In this document: positions 8,085-17,341 of the stretch, piece after piece
Position numbering within the stretch: position 1 is the stretch's first letter
How the letters are laid out: each line of letters starts with the position of its first letter
Assembly (NCBI GenBank): GCA_947497265.1
Contig: CANMFP010000001.1
Location: forward strand, 310,001-374,000
From: an uncultured Isoptericola sp.
Lineage (GTDB): Bacteria; Actinomycetota; Actinomycetes; Actinomycetales; Cellulomonadaceae
Direction of reading: 5' to 3'
Length of the DNA: 64,000 nucleotides
The notes under the pieces: generated by a model
The model's database searches: none
What the model was told of the DNA's origin: nothing
Seen by the model: only the letters and a program-made list of their open reading frames with translations
Translations under genes and position numbers: made by a program

Positions 8085-9110
8085 CTACCGCTGCGGGGTG
8101 AGCACGACCTGGCCGGCCCACGTGAACCCGCCGCCGAACCCGAACAGCAGCGCGGGCGCTCCGGCCGGCAGCTTCCCGGCGTGCCACCACTTGGACATGC
8201 CGAGCGGGATCGACGCCGCCGAGGTGTTGCCCGACTCCGTGATGTCGGTGACGACCACGCGGTCCTCGAGCCCCAGCGACTTGGCGAGCGGCTCGATGAT
8301 CCGCAGGTTCGCCTGGTGCGCCACCAGCACCTCGATGTCGTCCAGGCCCAGCCCGGTCGCCGCGACCACCCGTCGGGCACGGTCCGCCGCCCGCGTGATC
8401 GCCCACTTGAACACCGCCCGGCCGTCCTGTGCGAACCGGTCGGCCGGCGCCTCGATGCGCACGGCGGGCGTGATCTCCGGCTCGGAGCCCCACACCACGG
8501 GGCCGACGGCGGGCTCGTCCGCCGCCTGCAGCACCACCGCACCCGCGCCGTCGGCCGTGAGGATGCAGGTGGACCGATCGGTCCAGTCGGTGACGGCCGT
8601 CAGCTTCTCCGCGCCGATGACGACGGCGGTCCGCGAGGTCCCGGCACGGATCGCCTGGTCGGCCAGCCCCACCGCGTAGGAGAATCCCGAGCAGGCGGTG
8701 TTGACGTCGATGACGCCCGGCCCGACGACGTCGCGCAGGTCCGGCTCCTCCTCGCCCTCGGGCGTGCTCGCCCCCGGCTGCACGCCGGTGCGCAGCGCGT
8801 ACGCCACCCGCCCGGCCGTGTTGGGCGACCGGTCGGCCGCGGTGGCCGTGGCGACCACGATGAGGTCGACGTCGTCGCGGGCCACCCCGGCGTCGGCGAG
8901 GGCGTGCTCGGCCGCGGCGGTCGCCATGTCCGCGACCGTGACGTCGTCGGCGGCGACGTGCCGGGTGACGATCCCGGTGCGCGACCGGATCCACTCGTCG
9001 TTCGTCTCGACGAACTGGGCGATGTCGTCGTTCGTCATGACCTTCGCGGGCTGGTGGTGCCCCAGGCCGACGATGCGGGAGCCGGCAGCACCGGCGGGCA
9101 GCGTGAGCAT
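8085..9110 (-). CDS. 3-oxoacyl-ACP synthase III family protein (KAS III)
   Basis: 341 residues from ATG 9110; ATG at 9122 in frame is nearly as good. The thiolase-fold triad is present: Cys140 in NTACSGF, His in AHQANLRI, Asn in ESGNTSAAS. The glycine-rich GFGGGFTW closes the C-terminus. Family members condense acyl-CoA with malonyl-ACP to start fatty-acid or polyketide synthesis. An acidic insertion of about 20 residues (PEGEEEPDLRD) lies shortly before the catalytic Cys, placing it later than in typical FabH (about 112). No acyl carrier protein or other fatty-acid gene is nearby, so it is an orphan copy whose acyl substrate is unknown. Confidence 0.88.
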   Translation of the reverse strand: MLTLPAGAAGSRIVGLGHHQPAKVMTNDDIAQFVETNDEWIRSRTGIVTRHVAADDVTVADMATAAAEHALADAGVARDDVDLIVVATATAADRSPNTAGRVAYALRTGVQPGASTPEGEEEPDLRDVVGPGVIDVNTACSGFSYAVGLADQAIRAGTSRTAVVIGAEKLTAVTDWTDRSTCILTADGAGAVVLQAADEPAVGPVVWGSEPEITPAVRIEAPADRFAQDGRAVFKWAITRAADRARRVVAATGLGLDDIEVLVAHQANLRIIEPLAKSLGLEDRVVVTDITESGNTSAASIPLGMSKWWHAGKLPAGAPALLFGFGGGFTWAGQVVLTPQR

Positions 9111-9204
9111 GCCACCGATCATTCCACGCACCGGCGGCCGGGCCGCACCGGGACAGACATCGTCCCGGTGCCACCCGGCCGCCGGCCGTGCGGAGGCGAT
9201 CAGG

Positions 9205-12200
9205 TCAGCACTCGCCGACCTCCTCCCAGGGGCCCCACGGGCTCGCGCCCGGCTCCTGGTTCCGGGTCCACCACTTCGCCTGCCAGAGCGTGCCGTCGTG
9301 CACGGCCTGGTCGCCCTCGGTGAAGATGCGGGTCGCCGTCCACGGCGCACCGCACTCCGGCGCGGGCTCGCCGGCCGGGCCGATCTCCTGCCAGGCACCC
9401 CACGGCGACGATCCGGGCTCCTCGCCCTTCGTCCACCACAGCGCCTCGAAGAGCGCACCGTCGTGCTCCACACGGTCGCCCGCCGTGTAGGTCGCGTCCG
9501 CGGTCCAGGCGTCCGGGACCTCGACGACGACGTCGCCGGGCTCGGCGTCCGTGGTGTACGCCAGGCGCGGGGCGTCCGGCGTCTCCATGCCCTCGCCGAT
9601 GAAGTACGAGGTGTGCGGCGGCTGGTTGTAGCCCGTGTTCTGCCAGGCCACGGCCAGCCGGTACTGCGAGTCCGACATGAGCGTGCGCAGGCGATGCTCG
9701 GTGGGGATCACCGTTGTCGCGACCCGCAGAGCGGTCGAGTCCTCGGTCCGGGTGACGATCTCCTCGCGCCAGTCACCGAAGAGGTCCGCCTGGAGCGCCG
9801 GCGTGCCCTTGGTGCCGTTGTTCGAGAGCGTGCCCTCGGCCCGGTAGATCTCGACCTCCTCGGCGTTCTCGTAGTCCCACTTCGAGATCGTCGGCACCCC
9901 GGTGGAGGTGTCGGCGTCCCAGTCGTGGTCGCCGATCTCGGTCAGCAGGTCCCCGTCCCAGAAGGTCAGGAAGTTCGCCGCGGGGATGCTCTGAGCGACG
10001 AGCTCGCCCGACGCGGACTTCAGCTGGCCCACCGGCGAGTCCCACGCGGCGTCCCCGCCGACGGCCCAGCCCTCCGCGCCGTCGTGGCGCGGGTCGATGT
10101 CGCCCATGGCGGCACGGCCCGTGTCCCGCTCGGCCGGGATCGACCAGATGATCTCCCCGGTCCCCGCGTCGCGCAGGGTCGCCCCGACGTCGCCCGAGCT
10201 CCCCAGGTCCTCGTGGGCGGAGAACACCTCCTGCCCGTCGCGCGAGGGGTCGAAGTCCGAGACGTGCTGTGCGTCCCCGTGCCCGAGCCCGGTGTTGTAG
10301 AGCACCGTGCCGTCGTCGTCGAGCGTCATCGAGCCGTAGAGGACCTCGTCCTTCTGGTCGCCGTCGACGTCGGCCACCGCCAGGGAGTGGTTCCCCTGCC
10401 CGCGGTGCTCGTCACCCGCGACGTCGGAGTCGAAGACCCACCGCTGGGTCAGCTCGGCGCCGTCCCAGTCGAAGGCCGCCACCACCGTCCGCGTGTAGTA
10501 GCCGCGGGCGAACAGCATCGACGGGCGCTCACCGTCCAGGTAGGCGGTGCCCGCGAGGAACCGGTCCACGCGGTTGCCGTAGGTGTCGCCCCACGAGCCG
10601 ACGTCGCCGCGTGGCGGCACGTAGTCGATCGTGTCGAGCGCGACGCCCGTGGCGCCGTCGAACACCGTGAGGTACTCGGGACCGGAGAGCACGTAGCCGC
10701 CCGAGGTGCGGAAGTCCGCCCGCTCGTCCCCGATGACCGTGCCGTCCGCGTCGGTGGTGCCGTCGGCGGTCTTCGTCGCCACCTCGGCCTGGCCGTCGCC
10801 GTCGTAGTCGAACACCTGGAACTGGGTGTAGTGCGCGCCCGAGCGGATGTTGTGCCCGAGGTCGATGCGCCACAGCCGGGTGCCGTCGAGCTCGTAGGCG
10901 TCCAGGTAGGTGTTGCCGGTGTAGCCGCCCTGCGAGTTGTCCTTCGCGTTGGACGGGTACCACTTGACGACGTACTCGTACTCCCCGTCGCCGTCGAGGT
11001 CGGCCACGGAGGCGTCGTTCGCGGAGTAGGTGTACGGCTGGCCGTCCTCGGTGTAGCCGTCCTCCGGCTTGTCCAGCGGGATGTCCAGCGTCTGGGCGTC
11101 CCGCACGGCGAACTCGTCGGTGGCCCACCGCTCGGTGCCGTCGACGACAGCGGAGACCCGGTACGTGGAGTCCGTGGCGCCGTCCGCGTCCACCAGGTTG
11201 GTCGACCCGGCGACCGGTTCGTCGGTGAGGCGCTCGCCGTCCCGGTAGACGTGGAACGCGACGTCGTCGGCGTCGTCGCCCAGCATGCGCCAGCCCACGT
11301 AGACACCGTCCTCGGAGACGGCCGCCACGGGCTGACGCCCGGTGCGCTCGGTCTGCCGCGCCAGCTGGGTGACGGCCTCGGACGTCACCGGCTCGGAGAG
11401 CGCGGAGACGCCGCCGGCGTTCACCGACGCCACGGCGTAGGTGTACCCGACGGTGGTGAGCACGTCCGTGTCGACGTGCTGCGCGTCCGCGGCGCGGTCG
11501 AGCAGCACCATCTCACCGGCGGGGTCGGCCCGGTACACGTGGTAGAACAGCGCGTCGTCGACCGGCTCCCAGCTCAACGCCACGGAGTGCTTCTCGATCT
11601 CGCCCACGGCCAGGCCCGACGGCGTCGCCGCGGTCGCGACGTCGTCGTCCACCGTGGTGAGCTCGACGGCGTTGGACGCGACCGACTCGTTGCCCGCCGC
11701 GTCGAGCGCGACGACCGTGTAGGTGTAGCGCAGGCCGACGTCCGCCGTCGTGTCGACGTAGGACGTGTCGCTCACGTCGTCGAGCGCCGTCGGCTCGGCG
11801 GCGCCCTCCGCGAGGCGGTAGACGCGGTAGCCGGCGACGTCCTGCGCGGGCTCCCACGCCAGCGGCACGGAGACGTCCGAGCCGTCGATCGTCACGTCGC
11901 CGGAGGTCAGGTCCGTGGGCGCGTAGAGCAGGGCCGTGATCTCCAGGCCGTTCAGCCAGCCGTCGGCGACCACGTCGATGGTGCCGTCGGTGACCACGAC
12001 GGGCTGGACGATCTTGCTGGACGTGCCGCCGCGGCCGGCGTTCGAGGAGCCGTGGTCCGTGCCCTCGATCGTCACGCCCAGGCGTGCCGTGCCGATCAGG
12101 TCGCCCCAGACGACCTCGACGGCGTAGGTGCCGTTCGGGACGTCGAACCGCATCGGGTGGTCCGGACCCGGCAGGAGGAAGTCTCGCTGCAGGTCGTCCA

Positions 12201-14709
12201 GCGCGCCGTCACCGGTGCCGCGGTCGCGGCCGCCCGGTCCGGCGTCGGAGGTGAAGCCGTGGCCCAGCTCCTCGGTGTACAGCGTGGTCTCGTCGAACGC
12301 CGTGTAGCCGTCCTTCGTCGGGTTCCCGGCGAGCTGCACGTCGAACTTCATGAGCGGCGCCTTGGTGGTGACGCTCACGGTGGCCGACGGCGCGGAGTCG
12401 CCTCTCCCGTTGACGGCCACGACGCGCAGGTCGTAGGCCGTGCCCTCCTCGAGCCCGGTCACCTCGGCGACCCCGATCGTGGAGGTGGTCACCAGGTCGA
12501 AGTCTTCGTCCGGCGCGGCGGACGCCTTGGCGTACACCTTGTAGATGTCCGCCCCGTCCACCTCGGTCCAGCTGAGGGTGACGCTGGACGCGGAGACGTT
12601 CCCGGCGACGACGCCGGCCGGCAGGCCCGGCACCTCGGCCGGCGGTTCGGCGTCGGCGACCTCGTCGGCGAGCGGGACGTCCAGCGCGGCGGTGTCCAGG
12701 GCCACGAGGCGCGCCATCTGGATGGCGCCGTACTCCTGGAAGTGCGTGTCGTCCGTCGTGCCGTCCGGCCGGTTCGGGTAGACGCCGGCGGGCACGTGCA
12801 GGAACACGCTCTTGGCCTCCTCCGGTCCGATCTCGTCCAGGTAGGCCCGCGACGAGGCGGACAGGTCCACGAGCGGCGTGCCGGTGTCCGCCGCGACCCG
12901 GGTCGCGGCGTCGACGTAGTCCGGGAAGGAGACGTCGAACGTCCCAGTGTCCGCGTCGAAGGATCGGCGCGAGACCGGCGTGACGACGATCGGCTGCGCG
13001 CCGCGCTGGACGGCGCCGTCGATGAACGTCTGCAGGTACCAGCAGTAGTCGCCCGGCGCGGCCCAGCGGTCGTCGACGCCGTAGCTGTTGTCGTTGTGGC
13101 CGAACTGCACGTACAGGTAGTCGCCCGGGCGGATCTGGGTGAGCACCTCGTCGAGACGTCCCTGGCTGATGAAGTTCTTCGAGGACCGGCCGCCGATGGC
13201 GTGGTTGTCCACCAGGACGTCGTCGGACAGGTAGCGCTCGATCATCTGCCCCCAGCCGGCCTGCGGTGCCCAGTACTGGTCGTACGTCTGGACGGTCGAG
13301 TCGCCGGTGACGAACACCGTCGGCCGGTCGGCCGCCTCGCGCTCGTCCGCGCGGGTGATGGTGAGCGCGTTGAGGTTCGCCGCACCCCCGGCGATCTGCA
13401 GGTTGAGCTGCCCGTCGACGAGCGCGACGTCGAACTCCATCTCGAGGAGCTCGCCCGCGGCCTTCTCGGTCTGCTGCACCTTGGCCATCTGCTCGGCGGT
13501 GACCGCCACGTCGGTGGCACCCTCGGTGTCTCCGGCGACCAGGCTGACCGTGTAGTCGCCGTTCGGCAGGTCGACGACGAGCTCGCCGCCGTCGGCCGTG
13601 ACGAAGTCTCCCCGCAGGTCGTCGCCACCGCGGTCGGTCGCCGTCACCACGGAGGTGTCGACGAACCCGAGCCGGTTCTCGGCGTCGTAGGCGGTGTCCG
13701 CGTCGACGCCGACGGCGTCACCGGCCACGGCGCCGGAACCCAGGTCGATCTGCAGCGTGCCGCTCTCGGGGAAGTCCGGTTCGCTCGCGAGGGTGCCGAC
13801 GGCGGGTGCCGACGCGTCGGTGGTGCCGTCAGGTGTGACGGCGTGCACCCGGTAGTAGCTCACGGCGGAGGTGTCGGCGCCGGGGTCCGCGGCGTAGACC
13901 TCGCGGGCGGCGGTCGTGGCGACCTCGGTGTACTCGCCGTCGACGGCGTCGCTGCGGGTCAGGACGTAGCCGGTGGCGCCGTCGACCTCGTTCCAGCGCA
14001 GGACGAGCTCGCCGTCGTCCGCTGCCGCGACGCGCAGGTTCTGCGGGCCGGGCGTGCCGTCGCCCTCGCTCGGGTCGGTGGTGCCGCCGTCGTCGTCGCC
14101 GTCGCCCGTGTCGTCGGCGACCTGGGTGACCACGATGCCGTTGACGTAGCCGTAGCCCTTGCCCGTGATGCCGAGGTCCAGGCGGCCGTCGGTGACCTCG
14201 ACCGTCAGCGTGCCGCTGTTCGTCTGCTCGGCGTCGGCGGTGATGTTCGTGCCCTCCTCACCCTCGGGGGCGACGGTGGTGCGCACGCTGGAGGTGCCGG
14301 CGAGCGTGTCGCCGGTCCAGACCTCGACGTCGTAGGTGCCGTCCGGCACGTCCACGGCGAACGCCCAGTCAGCCCCGAGCACGAAGTCGCCGGCGAGGGG
14401 GTCGACGTCGGTCGACCGGTCCCGGGCGTCGACGTCGCCGGAGGTGATGCCGAACCCGGTCTCCTCGGCGTAGGCCGTGGTGGGGTCGACGCGGTCGTAG
14501 CCCTCGGCGACCGGGCTGTCGGGTGTCCCGAAGTCGAAGGCCCACGCAGGGGCCTCATCGGCCTGGGCCGCGCTGGGCAGCAGCGGCAGCACGAGCGCTG
14601 CGGCGGCCGCGCCGGCCACCCAGCGGGCCCGTGGCGGTGGTGGAGTGGTCGATCGGTGCCGGTAAGCGCTTTCACGTTCGGTACGCGAGAGCCTGGCGGG
14701 CTGCTGCAC
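9205..14709 (-). CDS. Secreted multidomain rhamnogalacturonan acetylesterase-like (CE12) plus rhamnogalacturonan lyase (PL11)
   Basis: 1,834 residues. Signal peptide about 1-50, ending PSAAQA. Malectin/CBM35-like domains start FDFGTP (about 55-200), about 316-450 and MKFDVQLAGN (about 786-930). FnIII modules lie at about 223-315, 700-785, 940-1020 and 1035-1115. An SGNH esterase spans about 463-685 with GDSTV, the GGRSS block, GHNDN and the DDTHF Asp/His. A PL11 lyase spans about 1120-1706 (YTYSANDASVADLDGDGEYE, repeated DxDGDG calcium-type loops). Two CBM5/12 modules end the protein (AGDRVEHDGALFEALWW; EGDQAVHDGTLWQAKWW). It would bind the cell wall, remove acetyl groups and cleave the rhamnogalacturonan I backbone. 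The GTG start has GAGG eight bases upstream. Confidence 0.93.
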   Translation of the reverse strand: MQQPARLSRTERESAYRHRSTTPPPPRARWVAGAAAAALVLPLLPSAAQADEAPAWAFDFGTPDSPVAEGYDRVDPTTAYAEETGFGITSGDVDARDRSTDVDPLAGDFVLGADWAFAVDVPDGTYDVEVWTGDTLAGTSSVRTTVAPEGEEGTNITADAEQTNSGTLTVEVTDGRLDLGITGKGYGYVNGIVVTQVADDTGDGDDDGGTTDPSEGDGTPGPQNLRVAAADDGELVLRWNEVDGATGYVLTRSDAVDGEYTEVATTAAREVYAADPGADTSAVSYYRVHAVTPDGTTDASAPAVGTLASEPDFPESGTLQIDLGSGAVAGDAVGVDADTAYDAENRLGFVDTSVVTATDRGGDDLRGDFVTADGGELVVDLPNGDYTVSLVAGDTEGATDVAVTAEQMAKVQQTEKAAGELLEMEFDVALVDGQLNLQIAGGAANLNALTITRADEREAADRPTVFVTGDSTVQTYDQYWAPQAGWGQMIERYLSDDVLVDNHAIGGRSSKNFISQGRLDEVLTQIRPGDYLYVQFGHNDNSYGVDDRWAAPGDYCWYLQTFIDGAVQRGAQPIVVTPVSRRSFDADTGTFDVSFPDYVDAATRVAADTGTPLVDLSASSRAYLDEIGPEEAKSVFLHVPAGVYPNRPDGTTDDTHFQEYGAIQMARLVALDTAALDVPLADEVADAEPPAEVPGLPAGVVAGNVSASSVTLSWTEVDGADIYKVYAKASAAPDEDFDLVTTSTIGVAEVTGLEEGTAYDLRVVAVNGRGDSAPSATVSVTTKAPLMKFDVQLAGNPTKDGYTAFDETTLYTEELGHGFTSDAGPGGRDRGTGDGALDDLQRDFLLPGPDHPMRFDVPNGTYAVEVVWGDLIGTARLGVTIEGTDHGSSNAGRGGTSSKIVQPVVVTDGTIDVVADGWLNGLEITALLYAPTDLTSGDVTIDGSDVSVPLAWEPAQDVAGYRVYRLAEGAAEPTALDDVSDTSYVDTTADVGLRYTYTVVALDAAGNESVASNAVELTTVDDDVATAATPSGLAVGEIEKHSVALSWEPVDDALFYHVYRADPAGEMVLLDRAADAQHVDTDVLTTVGYTYAVASVNAGGVSALSEPVTSEAVTQLARQTERTGRQPVAAVSEDGVYVGWRMLGDDADDVAFHVYRDGERLTDEPVAGSTNLVDADGATDSTYRVSAVVDGTERWATDEFAVRDAQTLDIPLDKPEDGYTEDGQPYTYSANDASVADLDGDGEYEYVVKWYPSNAKDNSQGGYTGNTYLDAYELDGTRLWRIDLGHNIRSGAHYTQFQVFDYDGDGQAEVATKTADGTTDADGTVIGDERADFRTSGGYVLSGPEYLTVFDGATGVALDTIDYVPPRGDVGSWGDTYGNRVDRFLAGTAYLDGERPSMLFARGYYTRTVVAAFDWDGAELTQRWVFDSDVAGDEHRGQGNHSLAVADVDGDQKDEVLYGSMTLDDDGTVLYNTGLGHGDAQHVSDFDPSRDGQEVFSAHEDLGSSGDVGATLRDAGTGEIIWSIPAERDTGRAAMGDIDPRHDGAEGWAVGGDAAWDSPVGQLKSASGELVAQSIPAANFLTFWDGDLLTEIGDHDWDADTSTGVPTISKWDYENAEEVEIYRAEGTLSNNGTKGTPALQADLFGDWREEIVTRTEDSTALRVATTVIPTEHRLRTLMSDSQYRLAVAWQNTGYNQPPHTSYFIGEGMETPDAPRLAYTTDAEPGDVVVEVPDAWTADATYTAGDRVEHDGALFEALWWTKGEEPGSSPWGAWQEIGPAGEPAPECGAPWTATRIFTEGDQAVHDGTLWQAKWWTRNQEPGASPWGPWEEVGEC
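14662..14673. promoter_or_regulatory. Operator-like GTAAGCGCTTTC inside the start of the CE12-PL11 gene
   Basis: Eleven of twelve bases match the perfect site at 6501-6512. It lies about 36 bases inside the coding region from GTG 14709. An operator here could block elongation, or the true start may lie further downstream. Confidence 0.45.
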
Positions 14710-14792
14710 GGTTCACCTCGTCGTCTCGTCGTTGAGTCCGGCTCGGGGCCGGGGGCGCGCGCCTCGTCGGTGAGGCCTGTTGGATGGGTTTA

Positions 14793-14806
14793 ATGAATGG
14801 ATTCAA
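14793..14806. promoter_or_regulatory. Candidate rhamnose-regulon operator ATGAATGGATTCAA
   Basis: Differs by two bases from the inferred consensus TTGAATCGATTCAA. It lies between the divergent CE12-PL11 and LacI genes, 84 bases before the lyase start. Related sites lie at 39939, 41426, 49094 and 53164. Confidence 0.55.
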
Positions 14807-14937
14807 TCGCGCGTCGTCGCTATGATGCCTGCTCCGCGCCGCGGTGTCCAGGGGGAACGAGTCCGCCGACCCGGGGGGGCGATAGCGTGTGCCCACGCGA
14901 GCGGCGACCGCGAGCGGCGACGGCACAGGAGGATCGG

Positions 14938-15954
14938 ATGGCGAGCGACCACCGCCCCACGCTGGCCACCGTCGCCCGCGCTGCCGGGGTCAGCCTCAAG
15001 ACCGCGTCGCGGGTGATGAACGACGAACCGCACGTGGCGCCGGGCACGCGCGAGCGGGTCCGCGCCGCCGCGCTCGAGCTCGGGTTCCGCCGCAACGCCG
15101 CCGCCGCGGACCTGGCTCGCGGCGGCCGAGCACCCCTCGTGGGGTTCGTGACGGCGGACATCGCGAACCGGTTCTTCGCCTCGGTCGGCGCCGGGATGGA
15201 GCAGGGCCTCCAGGGCAGCGGCTACCAGCTCGTGACTGCCAGCTCCGGCGAGGACGCGGTGCGCGAACGGCAGCTCACCGAGGCGTTCCTCGAACGGCGG
15301 GTCGCCGCGCTCGTCATCGCGCCGACGGACGTCGACCACCGCTACCTCGCGCGCGAGGTGGACGACGGCCCGCCCGTCGTCCTGGTGGACCGCCCCGCAC
15401 CCGGGATCGAGGCGGACACCGTCGTCATCGACAACGAGGGCGGCGCCCGCCAGGCGGTGGACCACCTCGTGGCGCACGGGCACCGGCGCATCGCCCTGGT
15501 GGGCGACCATGCCCGCCTCTGGACCGCGCAGGAGCGCCGCCTCGCCTTCCTGCGCGCGATGGCCGAGCACGGTCTGGCCGTGCCGGGGAGCCGGCTCCGG
15601 GAGGGTGCGTACGACGCGGCAGCCGCGCAACGGCTGGTGGCCGAGCTGCTCGACGACGCGGACCCGCCCACGGCGTTGGTGACCGCGAACAACCGGATCA
15701 CCGTGGGCGCCCTCCACGTGCTGCACGCGCGCCGCACGGCCGGGGCGAGCATCCCGGCGCTGGTCGGGTTCGACGACTTCGAGCTCGCCGACCTGCTCGG
15801 CGTCACGGTGGTCGCCTACGACATGGCCGAGATCGGGCGTCAGGCGGCGTTCCTCGCCCTGGAGCGGACGGCGGACCCCACGCTGCCCGCGCGGCGGCGG
15901 ACCGTCCCGACCCGGCTCGTCCCGCGGGGCTCCGGCGAGGTGCCGCCCGCCTGA
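14938..15954 (+). CDS. LacI-family transcriptional regulator
   Basis: 338 residues. N-terminal helix-turn-helix LATVARAAGVSLKTASRVMN (about 7-26), then a ligand-binding domain with the usual EVDD, DNEGGARQAVDHL and FDDFELADLL features. ATG 14938 is chosen for its AGGAGG ribosome site; the open frame extends upstream but that part is proline/arginine-rich and lacks family similarity. It is divergent from the CE12-PL11 gene and 145 bases before the AGE-epimerase gene, either of which it may control. Ligand unknown. Confidence 0.9.
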   Translation: MASDHRPTLATVARAAGVSLKTASRVMNDEPHVAPGTRERVRAAALELGFRRNAAAADLARGGRAPLVGFVTADIANRFFASVGAGMEQGLQGSGYQLVTASSGEDAVRERQLTEAFLERRVAALVIAPTDVDHRYLAREVDDGPPVVLVDRPAPGIEADTVVIDNEGGARQAVDHLVAHGHRRIALVGDHARLWTAQERRLAFLRAMAEHGLAVPGSRLREGAYDAAAAQRLVAELLDDADPPTALVTANNRITVGALHVLHARRTAGASIPALVGFDDFELADLLGVTVVAYDMAEIGRQAAFLALERTADPTLPARRRTVPTRLVPRGSGEVPPA

Positions 15955-16099
15955 GCGCGGAGCCCCACCCGCCGTCCGGCCCGCAGCGCTTGAACCCCGG
16001 CCTGCCGGCGTGAGATTCTCGCCGCCCAACATGACATCGCTGTCAGAGTGGACGATCGAGGGGCCCACGCACGACGTCGGTCCCGGGAGAGGATGCACG

Positions 16100-17323
16100 A
16101 TGCCCCACGACCAGGCACGCACCGCGAGCACGTCCGACGCCGTCGGCTGGCGCGCGGAGGAGGTCCGGCGGCTCCTGGACTTCGGCACACCCTCCGTGCT
16201 CCCGGACGGCGGCGCCGCCTGGCTGGACGACGACGGACGCCCGGACCTGGCACGGCCGGTGCACACGTGGGTCACCGCGCGCATGGCGCACACCTACGCC
16301 CTCGGCGACCTGCTCGGCGTCGAGGGCTGCGGAAGGCTCTCCGACCAGGCGCTCGCCGGGTTCGCGGGGCTCCTCCACGACGACGAGCACGGCGGCTGGT
16401 TCGCCTCGCGCGGCCCCGGCGACGACGTCGACGACACCAAGGCCGCCTACGCCCACGCGTTCGTGGTGCTCGCGGCCGCCTCCGCGACCCAGGCCGGACG
16501 CCCCGGCGCGTCGGCCCTGCTCGCCCAGGCGCTGGACGTGCTCGACCGGCGGTTCTGGGAGGCCGGCGCGGGGATGCTCGCCGACGAGCAGGACGGCGCC
16601 TGGACCACCGTGTCGCCGTACCGCGGCATCAACGCCAACATGCACGGGGTCGAGGCGCTGCTCGCCGCGTCGGACGCGACCGGCGACCCGCGGTGGCGAG
16701 AGCGGGCCGCCGCGATCGTCGACCGCACGGCGGGCTGGGCAGCGGGGAACGCGTGGCGGATCCCGGAGCACTTCACCACCGACTGGTCCCCCGAGCTCGA
16801 GTACAACGCCGACCGGCCGCGCGACCCCTTCAAGCCCTACGGCTCCACGCCGGGCCACGGCTTCGAGTGGGCTCGGCTCATGCTGCAGCTCGACGTCGCC
16901 GCCGACCAGGCCGGACGGCGCACGGAGGCGGCCGAGCGGCTCTTCGAGCGCGCGCTGGCCGACGGGTTCGACGGCACCGGGTTCGTCTACACGGTCGACT
17001 GGTCCGGCCGACCGGTGGAGAGCCGCCGGTTCCACTGGGTCGCGGCCGAGGCCGTCGCCGCAGCCGAGGTCCTGGCCGCGGTCACCGGATCACCCCGGTA
17101 CGCCGAGCAGGCCGAGGCCTGGTGGGAGCTGGTCCGGCAGCGGTTCGTCGACCAGGAGCGCGGGTCGTGGCGGCACGAGCTCGATGCCCGGAACCGCCCC
17201 GCCGCCGAGGTCTGGGCGGGCAAGCCCGACATCTACCACGCCGTCCAGGCGCTGCTGGTCCCAGACCTGCCCCTGACCGGCTCCTTCGCCGAGTCGGCGC
17301 GCCGCGCAGGACCGCTCGGCTAG
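16100..17323 (+). CDS. AGE-family epimerase/isomerase (YihS/mannose isomerase-like)
   Basis: 407 residues forming the family's alpha6/alpha6 barrel. Conserved blocks with the expected His residues are visible: HTWVTARMAHTYALG (about 54-68), INANMHGVEALLAA, GHGFEWARL and RFHWVAAEAVAAA. Members interconvert aldoses and ketoses (mannose/fructose, sulfoquinovose/sulfofructose) or epimerise N-acetylglucosamine in the cytoplasm. The length is close to YihS. No sulfoquinovosidase or sulfo-sugar genes are nearby, so a mannose or other hexose isomerase is more likely; not resolved. Start chosen by GGAGAGGA about eight bases upstream. Confidence 0.85.
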   Translation: MPHDQARTASTSDAVGWRAEEVRRLLDFGTPSVLPDGGAAWLDDDGRPDLARPVHTWVTARMAHTYALGDLLGVEGCGRLSDQALAGFAGLLHDDEHGGWFASRGPGDDVDDTKAAYAHAFVVLAAASATQAGRPGASALLAQALDVLDRRFWEAGAGMLADEQDGAWTTVSPYRGINANMHGVEALLAASDATGDPRWRERAAAIVDRTAGWAAGNAWRIPEHFTTDWSPELEYNADRPRDPFKPYGSTPGHGFEWARLMLQLDVAADQAGRRTEAAERLFERALADGFDGTGFVYTVDWSGRPVESRRFHWVAAEAVAAAEVLAAVTGSPRYAEQAEAWWELVRQRFVDQERGSWRHELDARNRPAAEVWAGKPDIYHAVQALLVPDLPLTGSFAESARRAGPLG

Positions 17324-17341
17324 GACTCCGGGCGGGCCCGA

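Noticed and set aside
5473-8679. A 1,068-codon + strand frame across the two paralogous oxidoreductase genes
   Set aside because: It runs through intergenic hairpin and operator DNA and has shadow-frame composition.
8698-14793. A 2,031-codon open frame on the + strand
   Set aside because: It is antisense to the CE12-PL11 gene, rich in Arg, Val, Gly and Asp with no recognisable domain; GC-rich coding DNA commonly leaves such long antisense frames open.
14797-14937. N-terminal extension of the LacI gene from ATG 14797
   Set aside because: The extra residues are low-complexity and the ATG at 14938 has a strong ribosome site directly before the helix-turn-helix.
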